DNA of 64,000 nt from Nesterenkonia sp. PF2B19 (lineage in GTDB: Bacteria; Actinomycetota; Actinomycetes; Actinomycetales; Micrococcaceae), in assembly GCF_001758425.2 (NCBI RefSeq), contig NZ_MDSS02000002.1, forward strand, positions 62,001 to 126,000, given 5' to 3'. The notes beneath the pieces were generated by a model that was not told the DNA's origin, did no database searches, and worked only from the letters and a program-made list of their open reading frames with translations. The translations under genes were made by a program, and so were the position numbers. Each line of letters opens with the position of its first letter. Within the stretch, counting starts at the first letter, position 1. Below are positions 21,427-31,437 of the stretch, piece by piece.

Positions 21427-21430
21427 GCTG

Positions 21431-21643
21431 CTACTGACCGCCCTTCTGGACGAATCCCTTCACGAACTCCTCGGCGTTGCTCTCCAGCACCGAGTCGATC
21501 TCGTCGAGCAGGCTGTCGAGCTCTTCCACCCGTGCCTGAGACTGGGCGTTTCCGCCGGCAGGGGCCGGCGCTCCACCGTCCCCGGGGGCTCCCGGGGTGT
21601 CCTGCTCGGTCTGGCCGGGACGGCGCTGCGGCTGAGTGGCCAT
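21431..21643 (-). CDS. pup: Prokaryotic ubiquitin-like protein Pup
   Basis: A 70-residue, largely disordered protein modifier. The Pro/Gly-rich N-terminal half is followed by a helical coiled-coil segment (VEELDSLLDEIDSVLESNAE) that in other species docks on Mpa, then the C-terminal GGQ. Ending in Gln means the precursor must be deamidated by Dop before ligation. Located between dop and pafA. Confidence 0.97.
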   Translation of the reverse strand: MATQPQRRPGQTEQDTPGAPGDGGAPAPAGGNAQSQARVEELDSLLDEIDSVLESNAEEFVKGFVQKGGQ

Positions 21644-21662
21644 GATGTCTCCCTTCCTCGTC

Positions 21663-21695
21663 CCCGGACCCGGCGCCGAGCACCAGGGGTCCGGG
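21663..21695 (-). terminator. Hairpin between dop and pup
   Basis: A 9-bp perfect stem (CCCGGACCC and complement) with a 15-base loop in the 148-base gap between the repaired dop stop and pup. It may attenuate read-through from mpa-dop into pup-pafA; a weak prediction. Confidence 0.4.
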
Positions 21696-21791
21696 ACCTT
21701 CTCCGCACGGCGGGGCGCCGTGCGACGGACTGACTTCCGAGTCTACGACTGCCGGCGGCTTCTGCGTGTCCCGCCGGGCCTGACGGGGCGT

Positions 21792-23526
21792 TCAGGACTC
21801 CAACAGACGGCGCAGCCCGGCCACCAGGTCCTCAGGGGCTTCGGCGGCATACAGGACAGGCTCCGCGTCGGCACGGGAGCCGCGGGTCGCTCCGCCATCG
21901 TCAGACGCGTGACGCGTCCCAGCGGATCGGGACGCAGCAGGATCTGGTCCCAGCTGGCGCCGACCACGTGGTCGGCATGCTGGGACACGAGCTGGCCGCG
22001 CAGCCAGGCCCGGGTCTCCTCGGGCGGGTGCGCCGCCGCCCAGGCGACCTGATCGTCGGTGAACAGCCGCCGCATCCGCCCGGCCCGGGCCAGCTTGTGG
22101 TAGAGCCCGCGCTCCGGCCGGAGGTCGGCGTACTGCAGGTCGATGAGCTTCAGCTGCGGGGCATCCCAGTCCAGCCGGTCCCGCCGACGGTAGGACTCCA
22201 TGAGGGTCAGCTTGGCCACCCAGTCCACGCGGTCCGCGGCCAGGGTGAGGTCGTTCTCGAGGTCCTCCAGCAGAGTCTCCCAGGCCTCGAGCACCTCCGC
22301 GGTCTCGGTGTCCGGGGCGGTGTGGGCCGACTTCGGTCCGGACTTCTCGGCCGCCCGGGAGGCCGCGGCCCGCAGGTAGAGCCGCTGGATCTGCAGGGCG
22401 GTCATCTCGCCCCGATTGGTGCGCACCGTGGTGGTGAGGCTCGGGTCATGCGAAACGGCCTTCAGCGCATCGACCGGGTCGTGCAGGCGCAGCTGGGGAG
22501 CCCGACCGGACTCGATCAGGTCCAGGACCAGCGCCGTGGTGCCCACGCGGAGCCAGGCCGAGTACTCACTCATGTTCGCGTCGCCGATGATCACGTGCAG
22601 GCGCCGATGCCGGTCGCGTCGGCGTGCGGCTCATCCCGGGTGTTGATGATGGGGCGCCGCACCGTGGTCTCCAGACCCACCTGCTCTTCGAAGAAGTCGG
22701 CCCGCTGAGAGATCTGGAAGCCGCTGCGAGAGGCTCGCTGACCGATGCCCACGCGACCGGCTCCACAGATGATCTGCCGGGTCACGAAGAACGGGATCAG
22801 CCCGGCGACCAGCTGATCGAAAGGCACCTCCCGGGGAACCAGGTAGTTCTCGTGGGCGCCGTAGGACACGGATTTGCCGTCGGTGTTGTTCTTGTAGAGC
22901 AGCAGCTCCGGGCTGCCATCCTCGCGAGCGAGCCGCTCCACGGCCCGCCGGACGATCACGTCCCCGGCGACGTCATAGAGCACCGCGCGCTTGGCGCCGA
23001 TCGTCTCCGGCGCGGAGTACTCGGGGTGGGCGTGGTCCACGTACAGCCGCGCCCCGTTGGTCAGCACCAGGTTCATCAGCAGCTGCGGCTGCCCCTCCCG
23101 GAGCTCGAAGAAGTCGCCGCGCCAGTGCGCCGATCCCGGCGCATGGAACTCCGAGTCCCCACTGTCCTCCTGTCCTTCCGAGAGGTCTGCGGGACTCGCC
23201 GTCGAGGCGGTCCTCGGCGTGGCCCGCACCGGGACGTCGGCCGGGGAGGGGTCTCCCCCGCTGACCCCCTCGAGGGCCTCGCCGGTGTCGGTCAGCTGGC
23301 TCGGATGCGCCGCCGAACGGGGCAGCACCCAGCCGCGGGCGTCCACCAGGGGGGACTCCGAACGGTAGTCCCACTCCGTGCCGGCCACCGCGCCGCCGTC
23401 CTCCGTGACCGCCGCCGCATAGGCGTTGACCAGCTCGATGGACAAGGCCACGTGGCTCGCCCGGGGGTTGTTCGGGGCGTGGATCCCGTACTCGGTCTCC
23501 ATGCCGATCAGACGCCGTACGCTCAT
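21792..23526 (-). CDS. dop: Deamidase of Pup / depupylase Dop (two frameshifts)
   Basis: PafA homologue that converts the Pup C-terminal Gln to Glu and removes Pup from substrates; about 578 residues when repaired. N-terminal [10 protein letters not shown] carries the catalytic glutamate. The Dop-specific loop is present and long ([16 protein letters not shown] region). The frame breaks at about 22607 inside the conserved [28 protein letters not shown] segment, where one missing C restores it. It breaks again at about 21865, after which the conserved end [20 protein letters not shown] is recovered, stopping at 21792. ATG overlaps the mpa stop (ATGA). Without repair the visible C-terminus would run to 21743. 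Confidence 0.93.
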
Positions 23527-25253
23527 CGGGCTCCTCCGGCCAGTCGTTCGACCCGCACCACCGGGGACGGGGCGGCGCCGAGCACCCGCGCCCATTCCTG
23601 GGGGTCCGCGGTGTTCACCAGGTCCTCCTGGTCACGCAGCTCGGCCTCGGCCGCTGCCAACAGCTGCTCCTCCGAGAGCCCCTTGGCCTCCACACTGCGG
23701 TCAGCGGCGAGGAACTGCTTGATGGCGGACTTCTTGGCCCGGTCGACGATGTTGCTCAGCACCGCTCCCGAGATGAAGTCCGCGGCGGTGAAGTCCGTGG
23801 TGGCGCCGTCCGCGTGCACCAGGCGGAGACGCGCCGCCGAGTCCTGCGGATAGAGCCGGTCGACGACGGCGTCGACCATCGCCTCCACGGCCTCGGCATG
23901 CCCGCCCTTCTCCGCGACATAGTCGGCCCGCAGCGGCAGCCGACCGCCCAGATGGATCCCCAGGATCTCCCGGGCGCGGCGGCGCCGGGACGGCGGACTC
24001 GGATCTTCACGTCCAGGCGCCCGGGGCGCAGGATCGCCGGATCGATCATATCCTCCCTGTTGGAGCGCCGATGACGATGACGTTGTCCAGGGACTCGACG
24101 CCGTCGATCTCCGCCAGAAGCTGCGGGACGATCGTGGTCTCCACGTCCGAGGAGACGCCGGTGCCGCGCGTGCGGAACAGCGCCTCCATCTCATCGAAGA
24201 ACACCACCACCGGGTGTCCCGCCGAAGCCCGCTCCCGCGCCCGAGAGAAGATCACCCGGATATGACGTTCCGTCTCGCCGACGTACTTGTTCAGCAGCTC
24301 GGGCCCCTTGATGTTGAGGAAGAAGCTGCGGGCCGACGTCGTCCCGGGGGCCCCCGCGCCGTCTGGCGCTTCGACGCCCTGCAGCGAGGAGGCCACGGCC
24401 TTGGCGATCATGGTCTTCCCGCAGCCCGGAGGGCCATAGAGCAGGATGCCCTTAGGCGCGCTGAGCCCGTGCTCGCGGTAGAGGTCCGCGTGCAGGAACG
24501 GCAGCTCGACGGCGTCGCGGATCTGCTCGATCTGCTCGGAGAGACCACCGATGTCCGCATAGGAGACGTCCGGCGTCTCCTCCAGCACGACGTCTTCGAC
24601 CTCGGAGAGCGGCACCACCTCGGTCGCGGTGCCGGTGCGCAGGTCCACCGTGACGGCGTCGCCGACCCGCACCGGAGTCTCGTGGTCACCGGCGAGGCGC
24701 ACCAGACGCTCATCTTCGCCCCGGATGAAGACCACCAGACGACCGTCCGGCAGCACCTCCTTGACCCGAGCGAGCTCCCCGGTGTCCTCGGCCGGCAGCA
24801 CCGCCACCACGGTGAGGTGCTCGTTGAGCAGCACCTCAAGCCCGGGCCGCAGCTGCTCGGGGTCGAGCAGCGGGGACACGCTGACCCGCATCTTCCGGCC
24901 GCCGTGCAGGATGTCCGCCCCGGGTCCGGTGGCCGCGTCGATCTCCCGTCCCTCGACCAGCTCATGGGCCGGCCGGTAGCCGATCACGGTGCCGAAGGTG
25001 AAGGGTGCCTGGCCGTCGGCGTGCAGCGCGGTGCGCAGCTCGTCCATCTGGTTCCGCGTGGTCTCCAGCAGTCGAGCCATCCGCTGGTTCGTGCTCCCGG
25101 CGGTCTGCAGCTGCTGCTCCAGCTGGCGGCTGCGCTGGCGCAGCGAGTCGAGCTGCCGGTGGGCGCGCTCCAGGCGCTCCTGCAGCTGCTCGGCCGTGGC
25201 CTCTGCCGGCGAGGACTCTCCAGTGGGCGGTCCCTGTGCGGCGTCTGGCTCAT
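23523..25253 (-). CDS. mpa: Proteasomal-type AAA ATPase Mpa/ARC (three frameshifts)
   Basis: Hexameric AAA+ unfoldase that recognises pupylated proteins; about 577 residues repaired. Order: N-terminal coiled coil ([18 protein letters not shown] region), OB domains ([10 protein letters not shown]), then AAA with GPPGCGKT Walker [11 protein letters not shown] Walker B and RTRGTG. Missing single bases at about 24065 (restoring [14 protein letters not shown]) and about 23985 (restoring [14 protein letters not shown]) break it. A third shift at about 25215 joins the ATG at 25253, which overlaps the trmI stop as ATGA, to the coiled coil. The C-terminus reads [11 protein letters not shown] and lacks the GQYL-type tail used to open the 20S proteasome. 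Confidence 0.92.
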
Positions 25254-26452
25254 GTCTCCTCCTGCTCCACGGCCCCGCCCCGGGGCCCGCGGCCGGTCTC
25301 GGCTGTGTCCGCTGTGTCCTGGGCGGCGTCCTGCACAGTGTCCTGCACAGTGTCCTGCACAGTGTCCTGTGACGGCTCCTGGGACGGTGCTGGGTCGTCG
25401 GCGCCGCGCGCGGCCTCTGCGAGCTTCTGTGAGTGGGCGGCGGCTTTGCGGGCCTTGCGCCCAGTGACGGTGCGCCGTTTGAGCGTCTCCTCGTCCCAGG
25501 CGGCGTCCTCCGGGAGCCAGGCCTGCATGTCCTCCGTGGTGACCTCGGACTGCTTCTCCCGCTTCTTCAGCTGCAGCGGCGTCTGGTCGTCGGCCAGTCT
25601 GCGGGCCGAGAGCAGGAATCCGGTGTGAGCCACCATGCGATGGTCCGGGCGCACCGCCAGACCGTCGAGATGCCAGGTGCGCAGCATCGTCTCGTGGGCC
25701 TCCGGCTCGGTGAAGGCCCCGGAGGCGCGGATCGCCTCAGCGAGCCGAGACAGCTGGGTGACGGTGGCGACGTAGCTGACCCACACGCCGCCCGGAGCGA
25801 GCACATGCCGCACCGCGTCGAGGCACTCCCACGGGGCCAGCATGTCCAGGACCACCCGATCCGCCGCTCCGGCGCTCTCCTGGTGGGGCACCTGCTCCTG
25901 CATGTCGCCCACCAGGACCTTCCAGCCGGGATGCGGCTGGCCGAAGAACGCCTCCACGTTGCCGCGGGCGATCTCGGCGAAGTCCTCACGACGCTCATAG
26001 GAGTGCACCGTGCCGTGATCTCCGACGGCGCGCAGCAGGGAGAGGGAGAGCGCACCCGAGCCCACCCCGGCCTCGATGACGTGCGCTCCGGGGAAGACGT
26101 CAGCCACCTGGACGATCTGGGCCGAGTCCTTGGGGTAGACGACGGTGGCGCCGCGCGGCATCGACAGCACGAAGTCGTTCAGCAGCGGGCGGAGCACCTG
26201 GTACTCGTGGCCGGCGTCGTTGGCCACCACGATGCCCTCGGGCTGACCGATCATCGTGTCATGGCGCAGCACCCCCTGGTGGGTGTGCCACTCACCTCCG
26301 CGCTGCAGGGTGATGGTGCTGGGCTTCCCCTTCCGGTCGGTGAGCTGCACGCGCTGGCCCGGCCGCAGCGGGCCTTTGCGCATGTGCACGCCGATCGGAG
26401 CGCCCTGCTCGTCCGCGGGGCCTGTCGGTGCCGACTCGGGGTTGGTGCTCAC
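25250..26452 (-). CDS. trmI: tRNA (adenine(58)-N1)-methyltransferase TrmI
   Basis: A SAM-dependent methyltransferase making m1A58 in the T-loop of tRNA. N-terminal beta domain ([18 protein letters not shown]) and Rossmann fold with the SAM motif [18 protein letters not shown] and [10 protein letters not shown] are clear. GTG 26452 (MSTNPESAP) is preferred over GTG 26461 because GAGAG sits eight bases before it; 400 residues. The C-terminal ~80 residues are a low-complexity extension including three DTVQ repeats encoded by a 12-bp tandem repeat. Overlaps mpa by ATGA; trmI-mpa adjacency is typical of actinobacterial pup loci. Confidence 0.95.
   Translation of the reverse strand: MSTNPESAPTGPADEQGAPIGVHMRKGPLRPGQRVQLTDRKGKPSTITLQRGGEWHTHQGVLRHDTMIGQPEGIVVANDAGHEYQVLRPLLNDFVLSMPRGATVVYPKDSAQIVQVADVFPGAHVIEAGVGSGALSLSLLRAVGDHGTVHSYERREDFAEIARGNVEAFFGQPHPGWKVLVGDMQEQVPHQESAGAADRVVLDMLAPWECLDAVRHVLAPGGVWVSYVATVTQLSRLAEAIRASGAFTEPEAHETMLRTWHLDGLAVRPDHRMVAHTGFLLSARRLADDQTPLQLKKREKQSEVTTEDMQAWLPEDAAWDEETLKRRTVTGRKARKAAAHSQKLAEAARGADDPAPSQEPSQDTVQDTVQDTVQDAAQDTADTAETGRGPRGGAVEQEET
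25331..25366. repeat. Three perfect 12-bp tandem repeats inside trmI
   Basis: CTGCACAGTGTC occurs three times in a row (plus-strand reading) and encodes DTVQ repeats near the TrmI C-terminus. Copy number could vary by slippage without changing frame. Confidence 0.9.
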
Positions 26453-26530
26453 GGATCTCACTCTCGTCGTGGGGGTCTGGTGGCGCGACGACGGACCGGT
26501 GCCGGCGCCGACGCATTCGTCATCTCGAGC

Positions 26531-27334
26531 CTATCGCTCCCCGGGGCCCTGAGGCCCGCCGGCCCCGCCTCCGCCGTCGTCGTCGTGCCGCTGACGCGTC
26601 AGCCGAGCTCGGGCCGTCCGGACCGCATCCCCAGCACCCTGCCAGAGGAAGAAGCACACCATCGTCGCCACGACGACCAGCACGAGGCTGATCCGCGGCG
26701 AACCCGTGGCGGCCAGGACCAGGACCGTCGCGGCGAGGGCGACGACGACGGCGCGGCCCGCCCAGCCGGCCGCCAGCATCCCGCGGTCCTGACTCCCCGT
26801 GGCCCGCCAGACTGCGGACTCTACGAGGCGCCCGCCGTCGAGGGGATGCCCCGGCAGCAGGTTGAACAGCCCCACCAGGAAGTTGACGAGCACGGTGACC
26901 GAGGCGAGCATGCCGAGCACCCCGACCGGCTCCAGGGCTTCGATCAGCGCCCAGCCCACGGCGGCGATCAGCAGATTCGCAGCCGGCCCGGCGAGAGAGA
27001 CGGCCAACGACTTCCCGGGAGTCGCCTCCCGGGTGAGGAACTGGGTGTGACCGCCCCAGAGGTTCAGCTCGATCTCGGTGGACGGCCAGCCGAAGGCACG
27101 GGCGGTGAGCGCATGGGCCAGCTCATGGGCGAGCACCGAGAGCAGCAGCAGCACCGCATAGGCGGCCGCGACCAGGTGGGCCCACACCCCCAGCCCGGGG
27201 AAGATGCGGGCCACCTGGGGTCCGAACAGGATCACGATGACCCCGCCGATGAGGAACCAGGAGTACTGCAGCCGCACGGGCGTGCCGGCCACGCGGGCGA
27301 CCGTGATCCCGCCCCGTCCCGTTCGAGGTCTCAT
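26531..27334 (-). CDS. Site-2 protease family (M50) zinc metalloprotease
   Basis: A 267-residue polytopic membrane protease. HELAH zinc motif within the first helices (VLAHELAHALTARAFGW) and the LLPGHPLDGGRL segment, a variant of the NPDG motif supplying the third zinc ligand. Five or six hydrophobic helices. The ATG at 27334 overlaps the HAD gene stop as ATGA, and trims 33 spurious upstream codons. Lies in the conserved PAC2/HAD/M50/trmI neighbourhood of Micrococcales; its substrate is unknown. Confidence 0.9.
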   Translation of the reverse strand: MRPRTGRGGITVARVAGTPVRLQYSWFLIGGVIVILFGPQVARIFPGLGVWAHLVAAAYAVLLLLSVLAHELAHALTARAFGWPSTEIELNLWGGHTQFLTREATPGKSLAVSLAGPAANLLIAAVGWALIEALEPVGVLGMLASVTVLVNFLVGLFNLLPGHPLDGGRLVESAVWRATGSQDRGMLAAGWAGRAVVVALAATVLVLAATGSPRISLVLVVVATMVCFFLWQGAGDAVRTARARLTRQRHDDDGGGGAGGPQGPGER

Positions 27335-28062
27335 GGTCGGGCCAGCGAGCCGATGGCCGAGCCGGGAGCCACCGAGATCAGCTGGTCCAACCCATCGGCG
27401 TCGAGGCCGCGGAGAGTGGGCAGAGTGTGCCAACGTCCCGACTCGGGCAGCGGACTCATATGCGGCACCGCCAGGGTCACGATCCCGGAGTCCGCGGCGG
27501 CGGCCGTGCCGGGCACCGAGTCCTCCACCGCCAGGCAGCGTCCGCGCTCCAGAGGCTCCGGATGGTCGGCCGCCATCCGCTCGAACGCCACATGGTAGGC
27601 CTCCGGGTCAGGCTTGCCACGGCTGACCATGTCTCCCGAGACGACGAACTCGAGCCTCCCCTCCGGCAGGGCGGCGACGACCTCACGGGCGAGCGGCCCT
27701 TCGCTCATGGTCACCAGGGCGCAGCGCACTCCCGCGGAATGGAGGTCCTCCAACAGCTCGCGGGCGCCGGGACGCCACGGCATCTGCTCTCGGACCCTCT
27801 CCACCACCTGTCCGATGAGATGGTCGATGATCTGACGGACCGACAGGTCCACTCCGGCACGCTGCAGCACGGCGGCACTGTGCGTCAGAGCCTGGCCCAC
27901 CAGCGAGTGGGCCTGTTCGTCGCTCCAGGAGCCGCCGTGGGCCGCGACGAGCTCATACTCGGAGGCGATCCAGTAGGGCTCCGTGTCGACGAGGGTGCCG
28001 TCCATGTCCCAGAACACGGCCTGGAGCCGTCGGGACGCGCCGGGAGAGGTCTCAGAATGCAT
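27331..28062 (-). CDS. HAD family hydrolase, beta-phosphoglucomutase-like
   Basis: A 243-residue phosphatase/phosphomutase-type HAD enzyme. Motif I is FWDMDGTLVDTEP with the nucleophilic Asp, motif II the TMSEG serine/threonine region, and motif III/IV the GKPDPEAY...CLAVEDS segment. The cap is the helical C1 type. Substrate not predictable. TACGAT ends six bases before the ATG, so a leaderless message is likely. Confidence 0.9.
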   Translation of the reverse strand: MHSETSPGASRRLQAVFWDMDGTLVDTEPYWIASEYELVAAHGGSWSDEQAHSLVGQALTHSAAVLQRAGVDLSVRQIIDHLIGQVVERVREQMPWRPGARELLEDLHSAGVRCALVTMSEGPLAREVVAALPEGRLEFVVSGDMVSRGKPDPEAYHVAFERMAADHPEPLERGRCLAVEDSVPGTAAAADSGIVTLAVPHMSPLPESGRWHTLPTLRGLDADGLDQLISVAPGSAIGSLARP

Positions 28063-28068
28063 GCTTCC

Positions 28069-28074
28069 ATCGTA
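28069..28074 (-). promoter_or_regulatory. -10 element for leaderless HAD gene
   Basis: TACGAT on the minus strand, six bases before the HAD ATG. Confidence 0.45.
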
Positions 28075-28150
28075 GGCGTGATGACGCGCGGCACGCCGTC
28101 GCGGACGTCACACGCCCACGTCAGCACTTCCCTCCCCCCAGGGCCGGAGC

Positions 28151-28156
28151 TAGTGT
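28151..28156 (+). promoter_or_regulatory. -10 element before PAC2 gene
   Basis: TAGTGT ends seven bases before a GTG at 28164. If used, the PAC2 message is leaderless and translation begins at 28164 rather than 28155, because this hexamer overlaps the earlier GTG. Confidence 0.4.
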
Positions 28157-29093
28157 GAGAGCTGTGGATCAGCAGAACCAGCCCGAGGACGCACCCGAGC
28201 AGACCGAGGCCCGCGCCGCCCGGTTCGCCCGGCATCTCCGCGAGTCCACCGACGTGGCAGACGAGCGGCCCACCGTGATGGTGCTGGCCTTCGAGGGTTG
28301 GAACGACGCCGGCGGGGCCGCCTCCTCGGCCGTGCGCTCCATCACCACGGCCGCCGACGGAGAGCTGGTCGAGCGCATCGACGACGAGGACTACTACGAC
28401 TACCAGTTCACCCGCCCGCGGGTCCGTCGGACCGGGTCGCACCGGGAGATCGTCTGGCCCGCGACGAAGATCTACCGGGCCCGCCCGCAGACCTGTGAAC
28501 TGGACCTGCTGCTGGTCAACGGCGTGGAGCCGAGCTTCCGCTGGCAGGCCTTCACCGCCGACATCCTGACCAAGGCCGCCGAGCACGACGTCGCCGCGAT
28601 CGTGCTGGTGGGCGCGCTGCTGGCGGACGTGCCGCACACCCGGCCCATCCCTGCCGCACTGTCCAGTGAGGACCCCGCTCTGCAGGACGCCCTGGATGTG
28701 GACGAGCCGACCTATGAGGGGCCCACCGGGATCGTCGGAGTCCTGGCACACACGGCGAACCAGGCCGGCATCCCCGCGGTCTCGCTGTGGGCGGCCGTGC
28801 CGCACTATGTGGGTCAGGCGCCCTCCCCGAAGGCCCAGCTGGCCCTGATGCGGCAGCTCGAAGACCTGCTCGGGCTGACCCTGGACGTCGAGGAGGTCTC
28901 CGAGGACGCCGAGGCGTGGGAGCGCGGCGTGGACGAGCTGGCTCAGGAGGACACCGACATCGCCGAGTATGTGCAGCGGCTGGAGGAGGCCACCGACACA
29001 CCCAATCTGCCGGAGGCCAGCGGCGAGGCGATCGCGCGCGAGTTCGAACGGTATCTGCGCCGTCGCCGGCCGCCCGAGCCCGGCGACTCCTGA
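28155..29093 (+). CDS. PAC2 family protein
   Basis: A 312-residue protein related to proteasome assembly chaperone 2 (PAC2 fold), widespread in actinobacteria; its role there is not established. Conserved: TVMVLAFEGWNDAGGAASSA near residue 40, the IVWPATKIYRA strand, and VSLWAAVPHYVGQAPSPKA. The C-terminal ~70 residues are acidic and helical. GTG 28155 has GGAG five bases upstream, while GTG 28164 fits a leaderless start; the two differ by three codons. Divergent from the HAD gene and convergent with mshC, its usual neighbour. Confidence 0.9.
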   Translation: MRAVDQQNQPEDAPEQTEARAARFARHLRESTDVADERPTVMVLAFEGWNDAGGAASSAVRSITTAADGELVERIDDEDYYDYQFTRPRVRRTGSHREIVWPATKIYRARPQTCELDLLLVNGVEPSFRWQAFTADILTKAAEHDVAAIVLVGALLADVPHTRPIPAALSSEDPALQDALDVDEPTYEGPTGIVGVLAHTANQAGIPAVSLWAAVPHYVGQAPSPKAQLALMRQLEDLLGLTLDVEEVSEDAEAWERGVDELAQEDTDIAEYVQRLEEATDTPNLPEASGEAIAREFERYLRRRRPPEPGDS

Positions 29094-29094
29094 C

Positions 29095-29113
29095 GCCGGC
29101 CCGTCGGGCCGGC
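29095..29113. terminator. Short bidirectional hairpin between PAC2 gene and mshC
   Basis: An 8-bp perfect GCCGGCCC stem with a three-base loop directly between two convergent stop codons. Confidence 0.55.
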
Positions 29114-29120
29114 TCCCGCG

Positions 29121-30413
29121 TCAGCCGAGTCGGATGCCCAGCATCGACTCGACGACGGCGCGCACCCGGTCCTGCCCGGTGCCGCCGGCGATGTGCCCGG
29201 CAGCCCACTGGTCGAGCTGGTCGAGCGCGGCAGGGCCGTTGAGGTTCAGCGACAGTGCCGCATGCAGGGCATACTGCAGGTCTTCTGCGGTGTCCGCCGG
29301 ACCCTCATGCACGGCGGGAGCACGGCGCAGCGCCTCCTCCCAGCGGGTGAGCCGGGCACGGGCCTGCTCGAGGTGCTCCTCGGTCCAGCTCCAATCATGG
29401 CGCCAGTGCTGGCCCAGCAGCGCGATGCGGATCAGCCGCGGATCCACCCCCCGCTCCCGGAGCTTCGAGACGAGCACCAGGTTCCCGCGCGACTTGGACA
29501 TCTTCTCGCCGTCCAGGCCCACCATGCCGGTGTGCACATAGGTCTCGGCCAGGGGGACGCCGTCGGCCGCCGTGGCATGGGCCGCGGAGAACTCGTGGTG
29601 CGGGAAGCGCAGGTCCGACCCTCCTCCCTGGACCGTGAACGGGGCCGGGAGATGACGCCTCGCGATCACCGAGCACTCGATGTGCCAGCCGGGACGACCG
29701 TCGCCGAGCGAACCACCCTCCCACCACGGCTCGTCCCGCCGGCGGGCACGCCACAGCAGCGGATCCAGAGGATCGCGCTTCCCGGCCCGCTGCGGATCCC
29801 CGCCGCGCGTCGGGAAGAGCTGCTCCATGGTGGCGCGGTCATAGGCGCCGATGCTGCCGAGGCGCCAGTCGGTGCGAGCCTCCGCCGCGGCGATGTCGAA
29901 GTAGACGTCCTCGCCATGGTCCACTCCGGCAGGCAGCTCCTCGGCCGGGACGACGACGGGGTACCCCACGCCGAGGGCCACCAGCGATTCGACGTCGGCG
30001 ACGACGTCGGGAATGGACTCCACGGCGCCCAGGTAGACGTCCGGGGCGACGACGTCGAGGGCCTCCATGTCGGTGCGGAAGAGCTCGGTCTGCTCCTCGG
30101 CCAGCGCCTGCCAGTCCACGCCGGTGTCCCGGGCTCGCTCCAGCAGCGGGTCGTCGATGTCGGTGACGTTCTGCACGTACCGCACGTCCAGTCCGCAGGC
30201 CCGCCAATAGCGGACCAGCAGGTCGAACTGGACGTAGGTGTTCGCATGTCCCAGATGTGTGGCGTCGTACGGGGTGATCCCGCAGACGTAGAGCGACCCG
30301 ATCCCGTCCCGCGCGACGACGTCGACGGCGGCGCCACCGGCGGTGTCGTGCAGCTGCAGGGCCTCCGGCAGCGGTGGGAGGGTCGGCACGGCCGGGGAGG
30401 TCCAGGGTTTCAC
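29121..30413 (-). CDS. mshC: Mycothiol ligase MshC (Cys--GlcN-Ins ligase)
   Basis: ATP-dependent enzyme joining cysteine to glucosaminyl-inositol in mycothiol synthesis; a CysRS paralogue of 430 residues. The zinc-binding/HIGH region is YVCGITPYDATHLGHANTY, the KMSKS loop is EKMSKSRGN, and GWHIECS and FPHHEFSAAH provide further zinc and substrate residues. The GTG start at 30413 (MKPWTSPAVP) is family typical and has AAAGGA nine bases upstream; seven extra codons upstream are excluded. Presence of mshC supports assignment to mycothiol-producing Actinomycetia. Confidence 0.96.
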   Translation of the reverse strand: MKPWTSPAVPTLPPLPEALQLHDTAGGAAVDVVARDGIGSLYVCGITPYDATHLGHANTYVQFDLLVRYWRACGLDVRYVQNVTDIDDPLLERARDTGVDWQALAEEQTELFRTDMEALDVVAPDVYLGAVESIPDVVADVESLVALGVGYPVVVPAEELPAGVDHGEDVYFDIAAAEARTDWRLGSIGAYDRATMEQLFPTRGGDPQRAGKRDPLDPLLWRARRRDEPWWEGGSLGDGRPGWHIECSVIARRHLPAPFTVQGGGSDLRFPHHEFSAAHATAADGVPLAETYVHTGMVGLDGEKMSKSRGNLVLVSKLRERGVDPRLIRIALLGQHWRHDWSWTEEHLEQARARLTRWEEALRRAPAVHEGPADTAEDLQYALHAALSLNLNGPAALDQLDQWAAGHIAGGTGQDRVRAVVESMLGIRLG

Positions 30414-30507
30414 GCGGCGGGGTCCTTTCTGCACGGGCAGTCCGGTCAGTGGACAACGTCGGCTCTGGCCAGGGTATTTCCGCCCTGGGCATGCCGACGA
30501 TCACGGG

Positions 30508-31335
30508 TCAGGCGTGGATGATGCCCAGGCCCAGCAGCACGAAGACGATCAGCCCCACGATGATGCGGTAGTTGACGAACAGCGTGTACGAGTTCGTGGA
30601 CACGTAGCGCAGGAACCACCCGATGATCACATAGGCCACGAAGAACCCGACCACGGTGGAGACCATCGTCTGCGCCATCGAGTACGGGCCCTGCTGCTCG
30701 CCGAGGGACCCGACGAGCTTGTACAGCCCCGAGCCGAAGACCGCGGGCACGGCCAGCAGGAAGGAGTAGCGGGCGGCGGCCTCACGGGTGTAGCCCATGA
30801 GCAGCCCGGCGGTGATCGTACCGCCGGAGCGGGACACGCCCGGGATCAGTGCCAGCGCCTGCGCGAAGCCGAAGAGCACACCGTCGCGGATGGAGAGCTC
30901 AGCCAGCGGTTTGCGCTGTCGGCCGTAGGCGTCCGCCACAGCCAGCAGCACGCCGAAGACGATCAGCATGGTGGCGACCAGCCACAGCGTGCGGAAGGTG
31001 GTGTCGATCAGCTCTTCGAAGAGCAGCCCGAGCACCACGATCGGGATGGTGCCCACGATGATGAGCCACCCCATCCGGACGTCGGGGTCGCGGTGGGAGA
31101 GCCGTCCGGCCAGCGCGGCGAACCACGCCCGCAGGATGCGCACGATGTCGCGCCAGAAGTACACGAGCACCGCGGTCTCGGTGCCCAGCTGAGTGATCGC
31201 GGTGAAAGCCGCCCCGGGATCGGCCGCGCCGGGGAGGAACTCCCCCACGATGCGCAGATGTGCCGACGAGGACACCGGGAGGAACTCGGTGAGGCCCTGG
31301 ACCAGCCCCAGGATGATCGCTTCTATCCACTGCAC
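30508..31335 (-). CDS. uppP: Undecaprenyl-diphosphatase UppP (BacA)
   Basis: A 275-residue membrane phosphatase that recycles the lipid carrier of cell-wall synthesis and confers bacitracin tolerance. Signatures: [20 protein letters not shown] at residues 8-27 and the PGVSRSG motif carrying the catalytic Arg/Ser. Around eight transmembrane helices. GTG start six bases after a TAAGCT -10 element, fitting leaderless expression. It is upstream of mshC on the same strand with a 94-base gap. Confidence 0.96.
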   Translation of the reverse strand: MQWIEAIILGLVQGLTEFLPVSSSAHLRIVGEFLPGAADPGAAFTAITQLGTETAVLVYFWRDIVRILRAWFAALAGRLSHRDPDVRMGWLIIVGTIPIVVLGLLFEELIDTTFRTLWLVATMLIVFGVLLAVADAYGRQRKPLAELSIRDGVLFGFAQALALIPGVSRSGGTITAGLLMGYTREAAARYSFLLAVPAVFGSGLYKLVGSLGEQQGPYSMAQTMVSTVVGFFVAYVIIGWFLRYVSTNSYTLFVNYRIIVGLIVFVLLGLGIIHA

Positions 31336-31341
31336 AGGCTG

Positions 31342-31347
31342 AGCTTA
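31342..31347 (-). promoter_or_regulatory. -10 element for leaderless uppP
   Basis: TAAGCT on the minus strand ends six bases before the uppP GTG. Confidence 0.45.
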
Positions 31348-31437
31348 GATCATCCTGGGCGTCCTGCCTGACCACGACGTCGGGTGAGATCCCCCACGGC
31401 CCCGCGCGAACCGCCTCGGGACGTGCCCCCGGTCGGG

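Noticed and set aside
21743-21791. Dop C-terminus as the unrepaired frame gives it
   Set aside because: The tail after the break lacks similarity to Dop, while the neighbouring frame gives the conserved end stopping at 21792.
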